64,000 bases of DNA from G963665925 sp963676345 (GTDB lineage Bacteria; Bacillota; Clostridia; Peptostreptococcales; Acidaminobacteraceae). This document shows, piece after piece, positions 54,255 through 62,911 of this stretch. Below the pieces are notes generated by a model. That model did not search any database and was not told where the DNA came from. It was given only the letters and a program-made list of their open reading frames with translations. The position numbers and the translations under genes were made by a program. Within the stretch, counting starts at the first letter, position 1, and the number at the start of each line of letters is the position of its first letter. The stretch lies in the NCBI GenBank assembly GCA_963676345.2, contig CAXXTS010000002.1:930001-994000 (forward strand), read 5' to 3'.

Positions 54255-54280
54255 CGCCGATGGCCCCTGAGCCATCGGCG
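54255..54280 (-). terminator. Hairpin after the cyclophilin gene
   Basis: Perfect CGCCGATGGC / GCCATCGGCG stem with a six-base loop, 26 bases after the stop of the cyclophilin gene on the minus strand. The T-tract is poor (CTCTATT), so termination may be weak. Confidence 0.55.
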
Positions 54281-54305
54281 ATTGTAGTTAATTGCAGATA
54301 CCTGA

Positions 54306-54827
54306 TTAAACTGTTTCCGGCTCAGGATATGTTTCACCAAATGTGTCCACCGTTACAGTTTCGATTTTTTGTTCTTCAACAGGTCGATCAAAATGGTCCG
54401 TGTACTGGTTTGCGATTTCGTCAACCACATCCAGCCCTTCAATGACTTTACCAAACCCTGCGTATGAACCATTTAGATGCGGTGAGTTCTTATGCATGAT
54501 AAAGAACTGTGATCCAGCAGAGTCCGGATTTTGTGCTCTTGCCATTGAAAGAACACCTTCAGTATGATCTAGGTTGTTTTCAAACCCATTAATTTTAAAC
54601 TCACCTTTAATGCCGTATCCTGGACCGCCCATGCCTGAACCTTCTGGACAACCGCCCTGAATCATGAATCCGCGGATAACTCTGTGGAAAATCAGACCAT
54701 CGTAATAGCCCTTTTGAATCAGCGAAATAAAGTTATTAACCGTATTCGGTGCAATTTCTGGATAAAGCTCCGCTTTGATAACCTTTCCACTTGACATTTT
54801 AAACGTAACAACTGGTTTTTTTGACAT
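54306..54827 (-). CDS. Cyclophilin-type peptidyl-prolyl cis-trans isomerase
   Basis: 173 residues without a signal peptide, so cytosolic. Cyclophilin motifs: TVNNFISLIQKGYYDGLIFHRVIRGFMIQGG (catalytic Arg in FHRV; FMIQGG), GVLSMARAQNPDSAGSQFFI and the LDGSYAGFGKVIEG-like loop LNGSYAGFGKVIEGLDVVD. Trp in the cyclosporin site is not in its usual place. It speeds proline isomerisation in folding. GGAGG precedes the ATG. Confidence 0.96.
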   Translation of the reverse strand: MSKKPVVTFKMSSGKVIKAELYPEIAPNTVNNFISLIQKGYYDGLIFHRVIRGFMIQGGCPEGSGMGGPGYGIKGEFKINGFENNLDHTEGVLSMARAQNPDSAGSQFFIMHKNSPHLNGSYAGFGKVIEGLDVVDEIANQYTDHFDRPVEEQKIETVTVDTFGETYPEPETV

Positions 54828-54996
54828 TGTTTACTCCTCCTAAATAATTTAACTCCGAATTATTTGTGAAATCCACATCAGATATATGCATCATCTGAGC
54901 AATTTCCTTATAAAATAATTCGGCTTATTTACATGTATTATGAATTCACTTATATAGAATATCATTCATCTGACAATATTTAAACAGTGACCTGCT

Positions 54997-56001
54997 CTAA
55001 AATATTGATCCCTTTTCATTTTCTCTTTGCCTAGGCCAAAGACTGCCCCCTGCAAGAACCCGTTTAAATCTGAAAATTGTCCATATAACCATACCGACAA
55101 AGACCACTTGCACCATTCTAAAAACCAATTTTCCTACACCATCTAGGCTGGATAAGAATTTTTGTTTTTCAAGGGTTAAAACCAAATACGCCCCATACTC
55201 CGGACTGTTTTTCACAACTGCCAGATATCGTGCACCTGAACGCCCTCTCTTAATTTGGTAATCAAATGCTCCGTTGTTTGTTTCTATTATACGCTCCATA
55301 AGTGCTGTTCCAGAAACGATATCCTGTACCTGTGGTAAATCTTCACTGCCTAAGTCTGTGGTTTTGTATAGGACAGTCCCACTATGGTCAATGAGTGATA
55401 TATGCACATCCATAGGGGTTTGATCCATATGCTCATCAATCCGTTTATTTATTTGCTCAATGAACATAGCCTGCTTTTCATCAATGCGCGATACATCCTC
55501 TGAATAAACAGCCACAGCTCCAAGCGCCTCAGAATAAGTGCACACGATCCGATTTCGGCGACCCTCTAAATATGCGTCATAGTAAATAGGTGTACTATCA
55601 TAGCCTTCAATATTCAATTGATAGACCTGGGCCATAAAATCGCTGTAAACCTGAGGATCTACAATATCATACCTCAGATATGGTCGTGTGTTTGATACCG
55701 ATTCTAAAAAGCCTTCACGCTCTGGCTGAGGTGTGTTCATATAAACTGCCATCAAGGCTCTTTCACGCTCAATCATGGCCCTATCTATGTAATCGTTATT
55801 TAAGCTCTTCAAGACCGATCCGGCATCTGAGTAGCTCGTAAAGATGCTCTCAAGCTGTTCTGCTCTATTTTCTAAAACATTCTCGACTTCATGGCTGTAG
55901 TAAATATCGACAACCCGAACTGTGATTACTAAAAAGAGAAAAAGCACCAGAACCATAACAAGTCCATAGGCATTCATAATATTCTTCATTTTTCTATTCA
56001 T
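54997..56001 (-). CDS. Output-less membrane sensor protein A
   Basis: 334 residues with a membrane helix near the N-terminus (about 10-30), an extracytoplasmic region of about 245 residues and a second helix (about 288-308), then a short basic cytoplasmic tail with no signalling domain. The extracytoplasmic part (LGAVAVYSEDVSRIDEKQAMF..., ISLIDHSGTVLYKTTD) looks Cache-like. Its start overlaps the end of sensor B by eight bases (GAGGGGGCGTC upstream), so the two are co-translated. Function unknown; it may act with sensor B or with the diguanylate cyclase nearby. Confidence 0.8.
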   Translation of the reverse strand: MNRKMKNIMNAYGLVMVLVLFLFLVITVRVVDIYYSHEVENVLENRAEQLESIFTSYSDAGSVLKSLNNDYIDRAMIERERALMAVYMNTPQPEREGFLESVSNTRPYLRYDIVDPQVYSDFMAQVYQLNIEGYDSTPIYYDAYLEGRRNRIVCTYSEALGAVAVYSEDVSRIDEKQAMFIEQINKRIDEHMDQTPMDVHISLIDHSGTVLYKTTDLGSEDLPQVQDIVSGTALMERIIETNNGAFDYQIKRGRSGARYLAVVKNSPEYGAYLVLTLEKQKFLSSLDGVGKLVFRMVQVVFVGMVIWTIFRFKRVLAGGSLWPRQRENEKGSIF

Positions 56002-57094
56002 TTTGACGCCCCCTCTCTCGATCTAAGATTGGATCAGTCAGGGTCACAAAATTCTGATAAAGCACATACAAAACAAAGTTAAGCACTGCAAAAGCAATTA
56101 GGGTAGCCCACCTGATTTTCACAAGAATTTGATGCACTAGGGCATTGGTACGCGCTGTGCTGGCCTGTATGACCACATAATGTGCGCCATCGCCTGTCTC
56201 ATGAATATAGGCCAACTTCTCATCAGGCGCACTCGTATGTTCATTGGTCAGAACATACCTTGAAAAATCATTGGTATGTGCAGCAAATATTTCACTCAAG
56301 TCTTGATTGGTCATCAGATCAACCCGGTTCATTTTCTGGGCTTTTTTAGAGTCTTCTATAATGTACTCATAGTAATAGCTCTTATTAAGCACATAGGCTG
56401 CATCAATCACGTTGTAGGCCTCGGCACGCTTTAACCCTTCCATTATGGTAATGCGCTCTCCATAGCTTCTGTAATTGGTCCCTGCTTCCTTTTTATTTAA
56501 GGCAAAAATAAGCCATTTCCACTCCGGATCAAACTTAAAATAGCCATCCAGTGTATATTCTTCTTCCATAATACTTGATATAACCAGTTCACCGTAGATC
56601 TCTCCCCGCGTGATAACCTCGTCAAGGAGCTTTTTGTTATTGGCGTTAAAGAATATATTCATACGCCCTTTGTCATCTGAGGGATAGAGCAGCATGCCCT
56701 TTTCAAGGCTATATACTGCGAAGCTGCCGGTCATTTCCTGCCTGTATATTTCAATATTCTCTAGGGCACTCTGCTGACGCTCAGAAACTGAATACGTCTC
56801 GTCTGAACTGCTACGCTCCGCTTCTATCAGTGTCTCAACCAATTTGACATGCCTTTCTAGGGAAACATTGGCATTATGTCTGTAGCTTTCATCAATTAGG
56901 TGCATGCCATCTTCCAAATCGCTTAGAATTTTGCTGGTTTCTTCAGCTTGAAAGCGCAGGCTGTCTTTTGTACGCACATCCATTTGGTTCACGACGAGGA
57001 CATGGGCCATTAAATTGAACACAACAAATATAACCGCCGTTATGACACTTAACATGACTATGATTTTATTCTTATAGAATTCTCCATACCACAT
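55994..57094 (-). CDS. Output-less membrane sensor protein B
   Basis: 366 residues from the ATG at 57094 (GAGGAGG seven bases upstream). Membrane helix at about 12-34, a large extracytoplasmic domain (about 35-325) and a C-terminal helix (about 332-350), then only about 20 cytoplasmic residues. The segment YTLDGYFKFDPEWKW echoes LKGYFKFGYI in the sensor of the diguanylate cyclase at 52284-54218, so the domains may be related. Forms a coupled gene pair with sensor A. Without a cytoplasmic output domain it could only act through protein-protein contact; function unknown. Confidence 0.8.
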   Translation of the reverse strand: MWYGEFYKNKIIVMLSVITAVIFVVFNLMAHVLVVNQMDVRTKDSLRFQAEETSKILSDLEDGMHLIDESYRHNANVSLERHVKLVETLIEAERSSSDETYSVSERQQSALENIEIYRQEMTGSFAVYSLEKGMLLYPSDDKGRMNIFFNANNKKLLDEVITRGEIYGELVISSIMEEEYTLDGYFKFDPEWKWLIFALNKKEAGTNYRSYGERITIMEGLKRAEAYNVIDAAYVLNKSYYYEYIIEDSKKAQKMNRVDLMTNQDLSEIFAAHTNDFSRYVLTNEHTSAPDEKLAYIHETGDGAHYVVIQASTARTNALVHQILVKIRWATLIAFAVLNFVLYVLYQNFVTLTDPILDRERGRQNE

Positions 57095-57168
57095 AAGTCG
57101 CCTCCTCATTACCGTTACTTCAACATTATATCATTGTGATTTGAAAATGAGGAGATAAGATTTTATTC

Positions 57169-57360
57169 GGCGCGCCATATGAACAGTGCAACCTCCGGTT
57201 GCCCATGTCGCGAGGCGCGCCATATGAACAGTGCAACCTCTGGTTGCCCATGTCGCGAGGCGCGCCATATGAACAGTGCAACCTCTGGTTGCCCATGTCG
57301 CGAGGCGCGCCATATGAACAGTGCAACCTCTGGTTGCCCATGTCGCGAGGCGCGCCATAT
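57169..57360 (+). repeat. Tandem 45-bp repeat array (four units plus a partial fifth)
   Basis: Unit start points (GGCGCGCC) fall at 57169, 57214, 57259, 57304 and a partial 57349, exactly 45 bases apart. Each unit carries GGCGCGCC, CATATG and a hairpin GCAACC-TCT-GGTTGC. Units 2-4 are identical; unit 1 differs by one base (TCC in the loop). Since 45 is a multiple of three, all frames stay open over the array, but no ribosome site supports a protein. Confidence 0.95.
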
Positions 57361-57424
57361 ATGTGAAAACAGTCAAAGATCCAGTTTTGTGCGAGCACAA
57401 CTGAATCTTTGACTGTTTTCACAT
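57361..57424. repeat. Long inverted repeat next to the tandem array
   Basis: Arms of about 30 bases (57361-57392 and 57395-57424; two single-base differences) with a two-base loop. It directly follows the partial fifth repeat unit. Lies between the ysxC terminator and the sensor B gene; it has no clear U-tract beyond its arms and may be a mobile or processed-RNA element. Confidence 0.85.
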
Positions 57425-57442
57425 GCATTTCTTTACCTTTCG

Positions 57443-57474
57443 CGAAAAAAAGGAGCTGTCATAAACAGCTCCTT
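57443..57474 (-). terminator. Terminator of the lon-ysxC operon
   Basis: Perfect AAGGAGCTGT / ACAGCTCCTT stem with a five-base loop (57450-57474), followed on the minus strand by TTTTTTCG, just past the stop of ysxC. Confidence 0.93.
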
Positions 57475-57484
57475 GGGTAACATG

Positions 57485-58111
57485 TTATTTTGCATTTTGT
57501 CGTTCGATGTGGACATCATATCCATTTAACTCAAACAGGTCGTTGAACAAGTCCCAAACTTCGTACTTACCATACCGGTTGGTTGCTGAAGCGGTATAGA
57601 TGGGTACATTGTCTGGCATGCCCAGTGTTTTTCGAATAAGCTTCTTTTGCTTTGCCAGCTGGCTGCCTTTAACTTTGTCATGTTTTGTTGCGATGACAAT
57701 GCCATTGAAGCCACACTTAAGAATCCATTGATACATTTGAACATCCTGCTCTGTTGGCTTATGACGTAAATCAACCAGTTGAATGACTTCAAGCAGGTTC
57801 TCGCGATTATTCAAGTAGGTCTCCATGATTTTGCCCCAAGTGGCCTTTTGAGTCTTGGATACCTTTGCGTATCCATACCCTGGCAAATCAACAAATCGAA
57901 ATTTGCCATCAATATCATAGAAGTTGATGGTTTGTGTCTTTCCTGGCGTCGAACTGGTTCGTGCCAGATTCTTTCTGTTGATTAGCATATTAATCAGCGA
58001 AGACTTACCCACATTTGATCGTCCTGCCATTGCAATTTCAGGCAGGCCGTCTTCAGGATACTGATCGGGATTAACTGCGCTGATTACAAACGTGCTTTCA
58101 TGTATTTTCAT
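57485..58111 (-). CDS. ysxC: Ribosome biogenesis GTPase YsxC/EngB
   Basis: 208 residues. G motifs: G1 AGRSNVGKSSL, G2/G3 region TPGKTQTINFY and VDLPGYGYAKV, G4 ATKHDKV and G5 SATNRYG. An essential GTPase for 50S subunit assembly. It lies 12 bases after lon, the order found in Bacillus and many Firmicutes, and the pair ends at a strong terminator. Confidence 0.96.
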   Translation of the reverse strand: MKIHESTFVISAVNPDQYPEDGLPEIAMAGRSNVGKSSLINMLINRKNLARTSSTPGKTQTINFYDIDGKFRFVDLPGYGYAKVSKTQKATWGKIMETYLNNRENLLEVIQLVDLRHKPTEQDVQMYQWILKCGFNGIVIATKHDKVKGSQLAKQKKLIRKTLGMPDNVPIYTASATNRYGKYEVWDLFNDLFELNGYDVHIERQNAK

Positions 58112-58123
58112 TGTACACGTCCT

Positions 58124-60499
58124 CTATTTTTCTTCCTTTTTAACCTTTGTTGTCTTTCGGCGTTTAGTTGTTTTTTCAGGTTTAACCAGCGCATGCTCTA
58201 GCACTTCGTCCATATTTTTAACTGGAACAAACTCCATAACCTTCTTCACCTTGTCATCAATATCTTCAAGGTCTTTAATGTTATCATAAGGGAACAGCAC
58301 TTTCTTAATGCCGGCACGTTTTGCCGCCAGAGCTTTCTCCTTCAGTCCACCAATTGGAAGCACTCGTCCACGCAGTGTAATTTCACCAGTCATAGCAACC
58401 TCACGATTAACTGGAATTTGAGAGAGTGCAGAAAGCACCGCTGTTGCCATTGTGATCCCCGCAGACGGCCCGTCTTTCGGAATAGCCCCTTCTGGAATAT
58501 GAATATGAATATCCAGATTCTCATGGAAGTCCTCAGGCATGTCAAACTTGTCAGAAATTGATCTCAGGTAACTGATTCCAGCCTGTGCAGACTCTTTCAT
58601 AACGTTACCCATCTGACCTGTCAGTACCAGCTTGCCCTTGCCTTTCATCGGCGTTACTTCAATAGAAAGTGTTTCGCCGCCTACAGCAGTCCACGCAAGA
58701 CCTGTTACAATACCGATCTGGTTTTCTTTATCAATCACATCATGGCGATATTTAGCTACACCAAGTGCCTTGTTTAGATTGGTTGTGTTGATACGTACCG
58801 ACTCAACCTTCTCTTCAACAATGCGTGTCGCTGCTTTTCTGCAAACAGATGCAATTTGTCTTTCAAGCTCACGAACGCCCGATTCGCGTGTGTACTTGTT
58901 GATGATTTCACGCAGTGTGCTGTCTGACAGCTTCAAGTTGTCTGAGTCTAGACCGTGTTCCTTAAGCTGTTTTGGCACAAGATACTTCTTGGCAATTTGA
59001 AGTTTCTCTTCTTCCGTATAACCACTAATTCGAATGATTTCCATACGGTCAAGCAGTGGTCTAGGAATGGTATTCAAGCTGTTTGCAGTCGTCACAAAGA
59101 GAACCTTTGATAAATCAAACGGCACTTCCAGATAGTGATCTGTAAAGTCTTTATTTTGTTCAGGATCAAGTACCTCAAGCAATGCCGATGCAGGGTCACC
59201 CCTGAAGTCACTTGCAAGCTTGTCAATTTCATCAAATAAAATAACCGGATTACGCGTGCCTGCCTCTTTAATACCATTGATAATACGGCCAGGAATTGCA
59301 CCAATATAGGTTCTTCTATGACCCCTGATTTCCGCTTCATCTCGTACACCGCCCAGTGACATACGGACAAACTTACGGTTGAGTGATCGGGCGATGGATT
59401 TAGCAATCGATGTTTTACCAACCCCTGGAGGGCCTACTAGACAAATAATTGGACCCTTCATGCTTTGTGTCAGTTCACGAATTGCCAAGTACTCCAGCAC
59501 ACGCTCCTTAACAGATTTTAGACCATGGTGATCTTCGTCAAGAATCTGACGTGCTTTGCCTAGGTCCAGGGTATCTTTAGTATGCTTGTTCCACGGCAAC
59601 TCAAGAATCGTGTTGACATATGTTCTGATAACATTGGATTCAGCTGAGGATGGTGACATTTTTGAAAGTCGGCTGATTTCCTTTTCAATTTTTTCTTTAA
59701 CCTTTTTAGTGGCTTTGAGCTTCTTGAGCGCAGCGCGCATTTCATCCACTTCTGAGTCGCCTGAATGGTCTTCACCAAGCTCCTCACGGATAACCTTAAG
59801 TTGCTCCCTCAAATAGTATTCCTTTTGAAGCTGATTGATCTGACTACGTACCTTGTCATTAATGTCTTTTTCAACTTCCAAAATTTCAATTTCACTTAGA
59901 AGCATTTCATAAATGACTTCCAGTCTTTCTTTCGCAGTAATCGCCTCGATAATTTGTTGCTTCTGATCCGTTTTAAGAACCATATGAGAAGCAAGCGTGT
60001 CTGCAAAACGGCCTGGCTGTTCAATTGTCGATACGGAAACCATGACATCCGGCGATACGCGATTGCTCACGGAAATATATCTTTCAAAGGCGTTTACACA
60101 CGCTCTCATAAGCGCTTCAGTCTCTTTATCCTTTTCGTCTTCTTCATCATAAACCTGAATAGACGCCTTGAAATACGGCTCATCTTGAAGAATCTCTTCA
60201 ATACTCGCTCTGCTTAAGCCTTCTACTAAAACGCGAATGGCATCGCCTGGCAGCTTGAGCATTTGCTTAATTTTACAAATCGTACCGATTGTATAGAAGT
60301 CACCCTCTTCAGGCAAATCTACATCAATATCTTTCTGTGTTGTCAGGAATATTTTTTGATCCTTGATCATTGCCTCCTCGAGGGCTTTGATGGATCTGTC
60401 TCTTCCCACATCAAAATGGAGTACCATATATGGGAAGACGGATAGTCCCCTTAAAGGAATCAAGGGCATTTCTACATATTTTTTAATCGCTTGACCCAT
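58124..60499 (-). CDS. lon: ATP-dependent protease Lon
   Basis: 791 residues, the usual LonA length. N-terminal substrate domain (residues 1-210; MPLIPLRGLSVFPYMVLHFDVGR region), a coiled linker, AAA+ domain with Walker A GPPGVGKTSIAKS and Walker B VILFDEIDKL, and a C-terminal protease domain with the catalytic Ser in PKDGPSAGITMAT and Lys in LAAKRAGIKKVLF. It degrades damaged and short-lived proteins in the cytosol. A palindromic CGTTCGTTC/GAACGTACG element lies 27-47 bases upstream of the ATG. Operon with ysxC. Confidence 0.98.
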   Translation of the reverse strand: MGQAIKKYVEMPLIPLRGLSVFPYMVLHFDVGRDRSIKALEEAMIKDQKIFLTTQKDIDVDLPEEGDFYTIGTICKIKQMLKLPGDAIRVLVEGLSRASIEEILQDEPYFKASIQVYDEEDEKDKETEALMRACVNAFERYISVSNRVSPDVMVSVSTIEQPGRFADTLASHMVLKTDQKQQIIEAITAKERLEVIYEMLLSEIEILEVEKDINDKVRSQINQLQKEYYLREQLKVIREELGEDHSGDSEVDEMRAALKKLKATKKVKEKIEKEISRLSKMSPSSAESNVIRTYVNTILELPWNKHTKDTLDLGKARQILDEDHHGLKSVKERVLEYLAIRELTQSMKGPIICLVGPPGVGKTSIAKSIARSLNRKFVRMSLGGVRDEAEIRGHRRTYIGAIPGRIINGIKEAGTRNPVILFDEIDKLASDFRGDPASALLEVLDPEQNKDFTDHYLEVPFDLSKVLFVTTANSLNTIPRPLLDRMEIIRISGYTEEEKLQIAKKYLVPKQLKEHGLDSDNLKLSDSTLREIINKYTRESGVRELERQIASVCRKAATRIVEEKVESVRINTTNLNKALGVAKYRHDVIDKENQIGIVTGLAWTAVGGETLSIEVTPMKGKGKLVLTGQMGNVMKESAQAGISYLRSISDKFDMPEDFHENLDIHIHIPEGAIPKDGPSAGITMATAVLSALSQIPVNREVAMTGEITLRGRVLPIGGLKEKALAAKRAGIKKVLFPYDNIKDLEDIDDKVKKVMEFVPVKNMDEVLEHALVKPEKTTKRRKTTKVKKEEK

Positions 60500-60525
60500 G
60501 TTCTCATCTCCTTTATTGCTTTAAC

Positions 60526-60546
60526 CGTTCGTTCAAACGTACGTTC
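60526..60546 (-). promoter_or_regulatory. Operator-like palindrome ahead of lon
   Basis: On the minus strand CGTACGTTT-GAACGAACG (7 of 9 arm positions match), containing GAACGTACGTTT, close to the Gram-positive LexA/DinR pattern GAAC-N4-GTTC. TetR-type binding is equally possible. It sits 27 bases ahead of the ATG, likely within the leader or promoter. Confidence 0.4.
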
Positions 60547-60549
60547 TAA

Positions 60550-60968
60550 GCACTTTTAAAATTGCAGTTTATACCTACATTCATACTCTTTTTTTTATAC
60601 TTCAAGCTAAATTTTAGTTAATTTCGACTGAAACTAGCTAAATTATACTCATTTAATAGCATATTCGCAAGCATAACACCGTTTTTTTACGCATTATTCA
60701 AGGAAATTTCACAATTAGACCCCATTTTACGGCCTATAAAGTAGAACTTTTTACGTATAAAAGACCATTTTCCTGACCTTAAACAAAATTTAAAGGCTTA
60801 AAGGGCTTATTGTGAAGATGTAAAAATCTCCAACACCTGCCTCGCACAGCGAGTGGGTTCGAGATTGATTCTAGTGCTTATAAATATGTGTCCTATATTC
60901 CATGTGCTATTTGAACAAGTCCACTATATTAAATAGATTGCGTCCACCTATGGGCTATTTTGAATAAA
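60550..60968. other. AT-rich gap upstream of lon, no gene seen
   Basis: About 420 bases. A TATAAT on the minus strand near 60643-60648 could be a lon -10 box. A short hairpin CTCGC-ACA-GCGAG lies at 60841-60853. A GTTCGAG string next to it recalls a tRNA T-loop but no cloverleaf can be built. Confidence 0.4.
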
Positions 60969-61000
60969 AAATGGAGATGTATATTTCAACATCCCCATTT
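60965..61000 (-). terminator. Terminator of the tig-clpP-clpX cluster
   Basis: Arms AAATGG-GATGT and ACATC-CCATTT (60969-61000, one mismatch), followed on the minus strand by TTTATTC; 11 bases past the clpX stop. Confidence 0.88.
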
Positions 61001-61010
61001 ATAAGCCTTA

Positions 61011-62294
61011 TTAAGATGCTGTCTCTTCTTCAACGTCATCTTTTTTCTTTTTTGATTTCTTTTTATCTTCGAGAACCAAAGTAGGCTGCTGATTACGCTC
61101 AATCGTTTCCTTGGTTACGATGCATTTTTTAATGTCATCGCGCGATGGAATATCGAACATAATTTCCAGCATTGTACCCTCGACGATACTTCTCAAGCCA
61201 CGTGCTCCCGTCTTACGTGCAATTGCGAGCTGTGCAACCATTTTGAGGGACTCTTCTTCAAATTCGAGTTCCACACCGTCGATTTCAAATAGGCGCTTAT
61301 ACTGCTTAACAAGCGCATTTTTAGGTTCGCTAAGAATTTTTACAAGAGATTCTTCATCGAGCTCATGCAACGATACATTAACCGGTACACGACCGACAAA
61401 CTCAGGAATAAGTCCAAATTTCAGAAGGTCTTGTGTTTCCAGCTTTTCTAGAAGCACACCAATCTCCATTTTTTCCTTAGTTTGCAGTTCGGCGCCAAAG
61501 CCCATGGCTTTTTTGCCTGTACGCTTGGCAATGATTTTGTCAATGCCATCAAATGCACCACCACAAATGAACAGTACATTCTTTGTATCAATCTGCAGGA
61601 ATTCCTGATGCGGATGCTTTCTTCCACCTTGCGGCGGAACACTTGCAACAGTGCCTTCAATGATTTTTAGAAGTGCCTGCTGAACACCCTCACCACTTAC
61701 GTCTCTCGTAATTGATGGATTATCAGACTTGCGAGCGATCTTATCGATCTCATCAATATAGATGATGCCCTTTTGAGCTCGCTCAATATCATAATCAGCC
61801 GCTTGAATCAGCTTTAAGAGAATATTCTCTACATCTTCCCCAACATACCCTGCCTCTGTCAGTGCAGTTGCATCTGCAATGGCAAATGGAACATTAAGAA
61901 TTTTTGCGAGTGTTTGAGCAAGCAAGGTTTTACCCGAGCCAGTAGGACCCATCATGAGAATGTTTGATTTTTGAAGTTCTATCTCGTCATCATGATGTGT
62001 ATCTGTATGAATCCGCTTATAGTGATTGTAAACAGCCACTGAAAGCGTCTTCTTAGCGCGATCCTGTCCGATTACATAATCATTGAGGATTGCGTAAATC
62101 TCTGCCGGTTTTGGCAGGTCAGTCAGATCCAAATCATGATGATCATGAATCTCTTCTGAAATGATTTCGTTGCAAAGAGCAACGCATTCATCACAGATAT
62201 AGACATTCGGACCAGCGATCAATCTTTTCACCTGATCCTGCGACTTACCGCAGAAGGAACACTGGAGTTGTCTTTTGTCATCGTATTTGGACAT
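61011..62294 (-). CDS. clpX: ClpX, ATPase subunit of the ClpXP protease
   Basis: 427 residues. N-terminal zinc-binding domain with four Cys (CSFCGKSQDQV ... YICDECVALC), AAA+ core with Walker A MGPTGSGKTLLAQ, Walker B YIDEIDKIAR, sensor 2 (TGARGLRSI) and the pore loop. The ClpP-contact loop reads MGF in place of the usual IGF/LGF (KKAMGFGAEL). The C-terminal tail is Lys/Glu-rich (KKSKKKKDDVEEE). It unfolds substrates for ClpP. Gene order tig-clpP-clpX with 14-base spacing matches many Firmicutes. Confidence 0.98.
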   Translation of the reverse strand: MSKYDDKRQLQCSFCGKSQDQVKRLIAGPNVYICDECVALCNEIISEEIHDHHDLDLTDLPKPAEIYAILNDYVIGQDRAKKTLSVAVYNHYKRIHTDTHHDDEIELQKSNILMMGPTGSGKTLLAQTLAKILNVPFAIADATALTEAGYVGEDVENILLKLIQAADYDIERAQKGIIYIDEIDKIARKSDNPSITRDVSGEGVQQALLKIIEGTVASVPPQGGRKHPHQEFLQIDTKNVLFICGGAFDGIDKIIAKRTGKKAMGFGAELQTKEKMEIGVLLEKLETQDLLKFGLIPEFVGRVPVNVSLHELDEESLVKILSEPKNALVKQYKRLFEIDGVELEFEEESLKMVAQLAIARKTGARGLRSIVEGTMLEIMFDIPSRDDIKKCIVTKETIERNQQPTLVLEDKKKSKKKKDDVEEETAS

Positions 62295-62308
62295 ATCCTA
62301 CCTCGTTT

Positions 62309-62893
62309 CTATTTACGGGAAGTTATCACCTTGTCTATCAGACCATACGTAACAGCTTCATCAGCACTCATGAAGTTATCACGGTCTGTATCCTTTTCAA
62401 TAAGTTCAAGAGGTTGACCAGATGCTTCACTCATAATGCGGTTCAGCTTATCTCGCATTTTCAGAATGCGCTCTGCATGGATTTTGATGTCAGTTGCCTG
62501 ACCTCGTGTTCCACCCAGTGGTTGATGAATCATAACTTCTGCATTTGGAAGTGCATATCTTTTGCCCTTTGTACCTGCAGTAAGCAGGAATGCTCCCATA
62601 CTTGCTGCCATTCCAACACATATCGTTGATACGTCTGGCTTGATATATTGCATTGTGTCATAGATTGCCATCCCCGCCGTGATTGATCCTCCCGGACTGT
62701 TGATGTATACGCTGATATCCCTTTCAGGATCATCGGCCTCTAAGAATAGAAGCTGTGCGACTACGACACTGGCTGTTTGGTCATTGATTTCATCCCCGAT
62801 AAAGATAATTCTATCTTTAAGCAGTCTTGAATAAATGTCGTATGACCGCTCGCCACGACTCGTTTGCTCAACTACATAAGGCACTAAAGCCAT
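62309..62893 (-). CDS. clpP: ClpP protease subunit
   Basis: 194 residues from the ATG at 62893 (GGAGGGAGCGCGC upstream); the ATG at 62908 has no binding site. Catalytic triad motifs: Ser in GMAASMGAFLL, His in EVMIHQPLGG and Asp in EKDTDRDNFMS. N-terminal ALVPYVVEQTSRGERSYDIYSRLL is the canonical ClpP start with the hydrophobic axial loop. Forms the tetradecamer that degrades proteins delivered by ClpX. It lies 18 bases after trigger factor and 14 bases before clpX. Confidence 0.98.
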   Translation of the reverse strand: MALVPYVVEQTSRGERSYDIYSRLLKDRIIFIGDEINDQTASVVVAQLLFLEADDPERDISVYINSPGGSITAGMAIYDTMQYIKPDVSTICVGMAASMGAFLLTAGTKGKRYALPNAEVMIHQPLGGTRGQATDIKIHAERILKMRDKLNRIMSEASGQPLELIEKDTDRDNFMSADEAVTYGLIDKVITSRK

Positions 62894-62911
62894 GCGCGCT
62901 CCCTCCAATCG

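Noticed and set aside
57169..57360. CRISPR array
   Set aside because: Repeats are direct head-to-tail copies with no variable spacers and no cas genes.
57126..57428. Repeat-containing open frames on both strands
   Set aside because: Open only because the 45-base unit is a multiple of three; no start signals and three frames are open at once.
60841..60870. tRNA gene suggested by GGGTTCGAG
   Set aside because: No acceptor or anticodon stem can be built around it.
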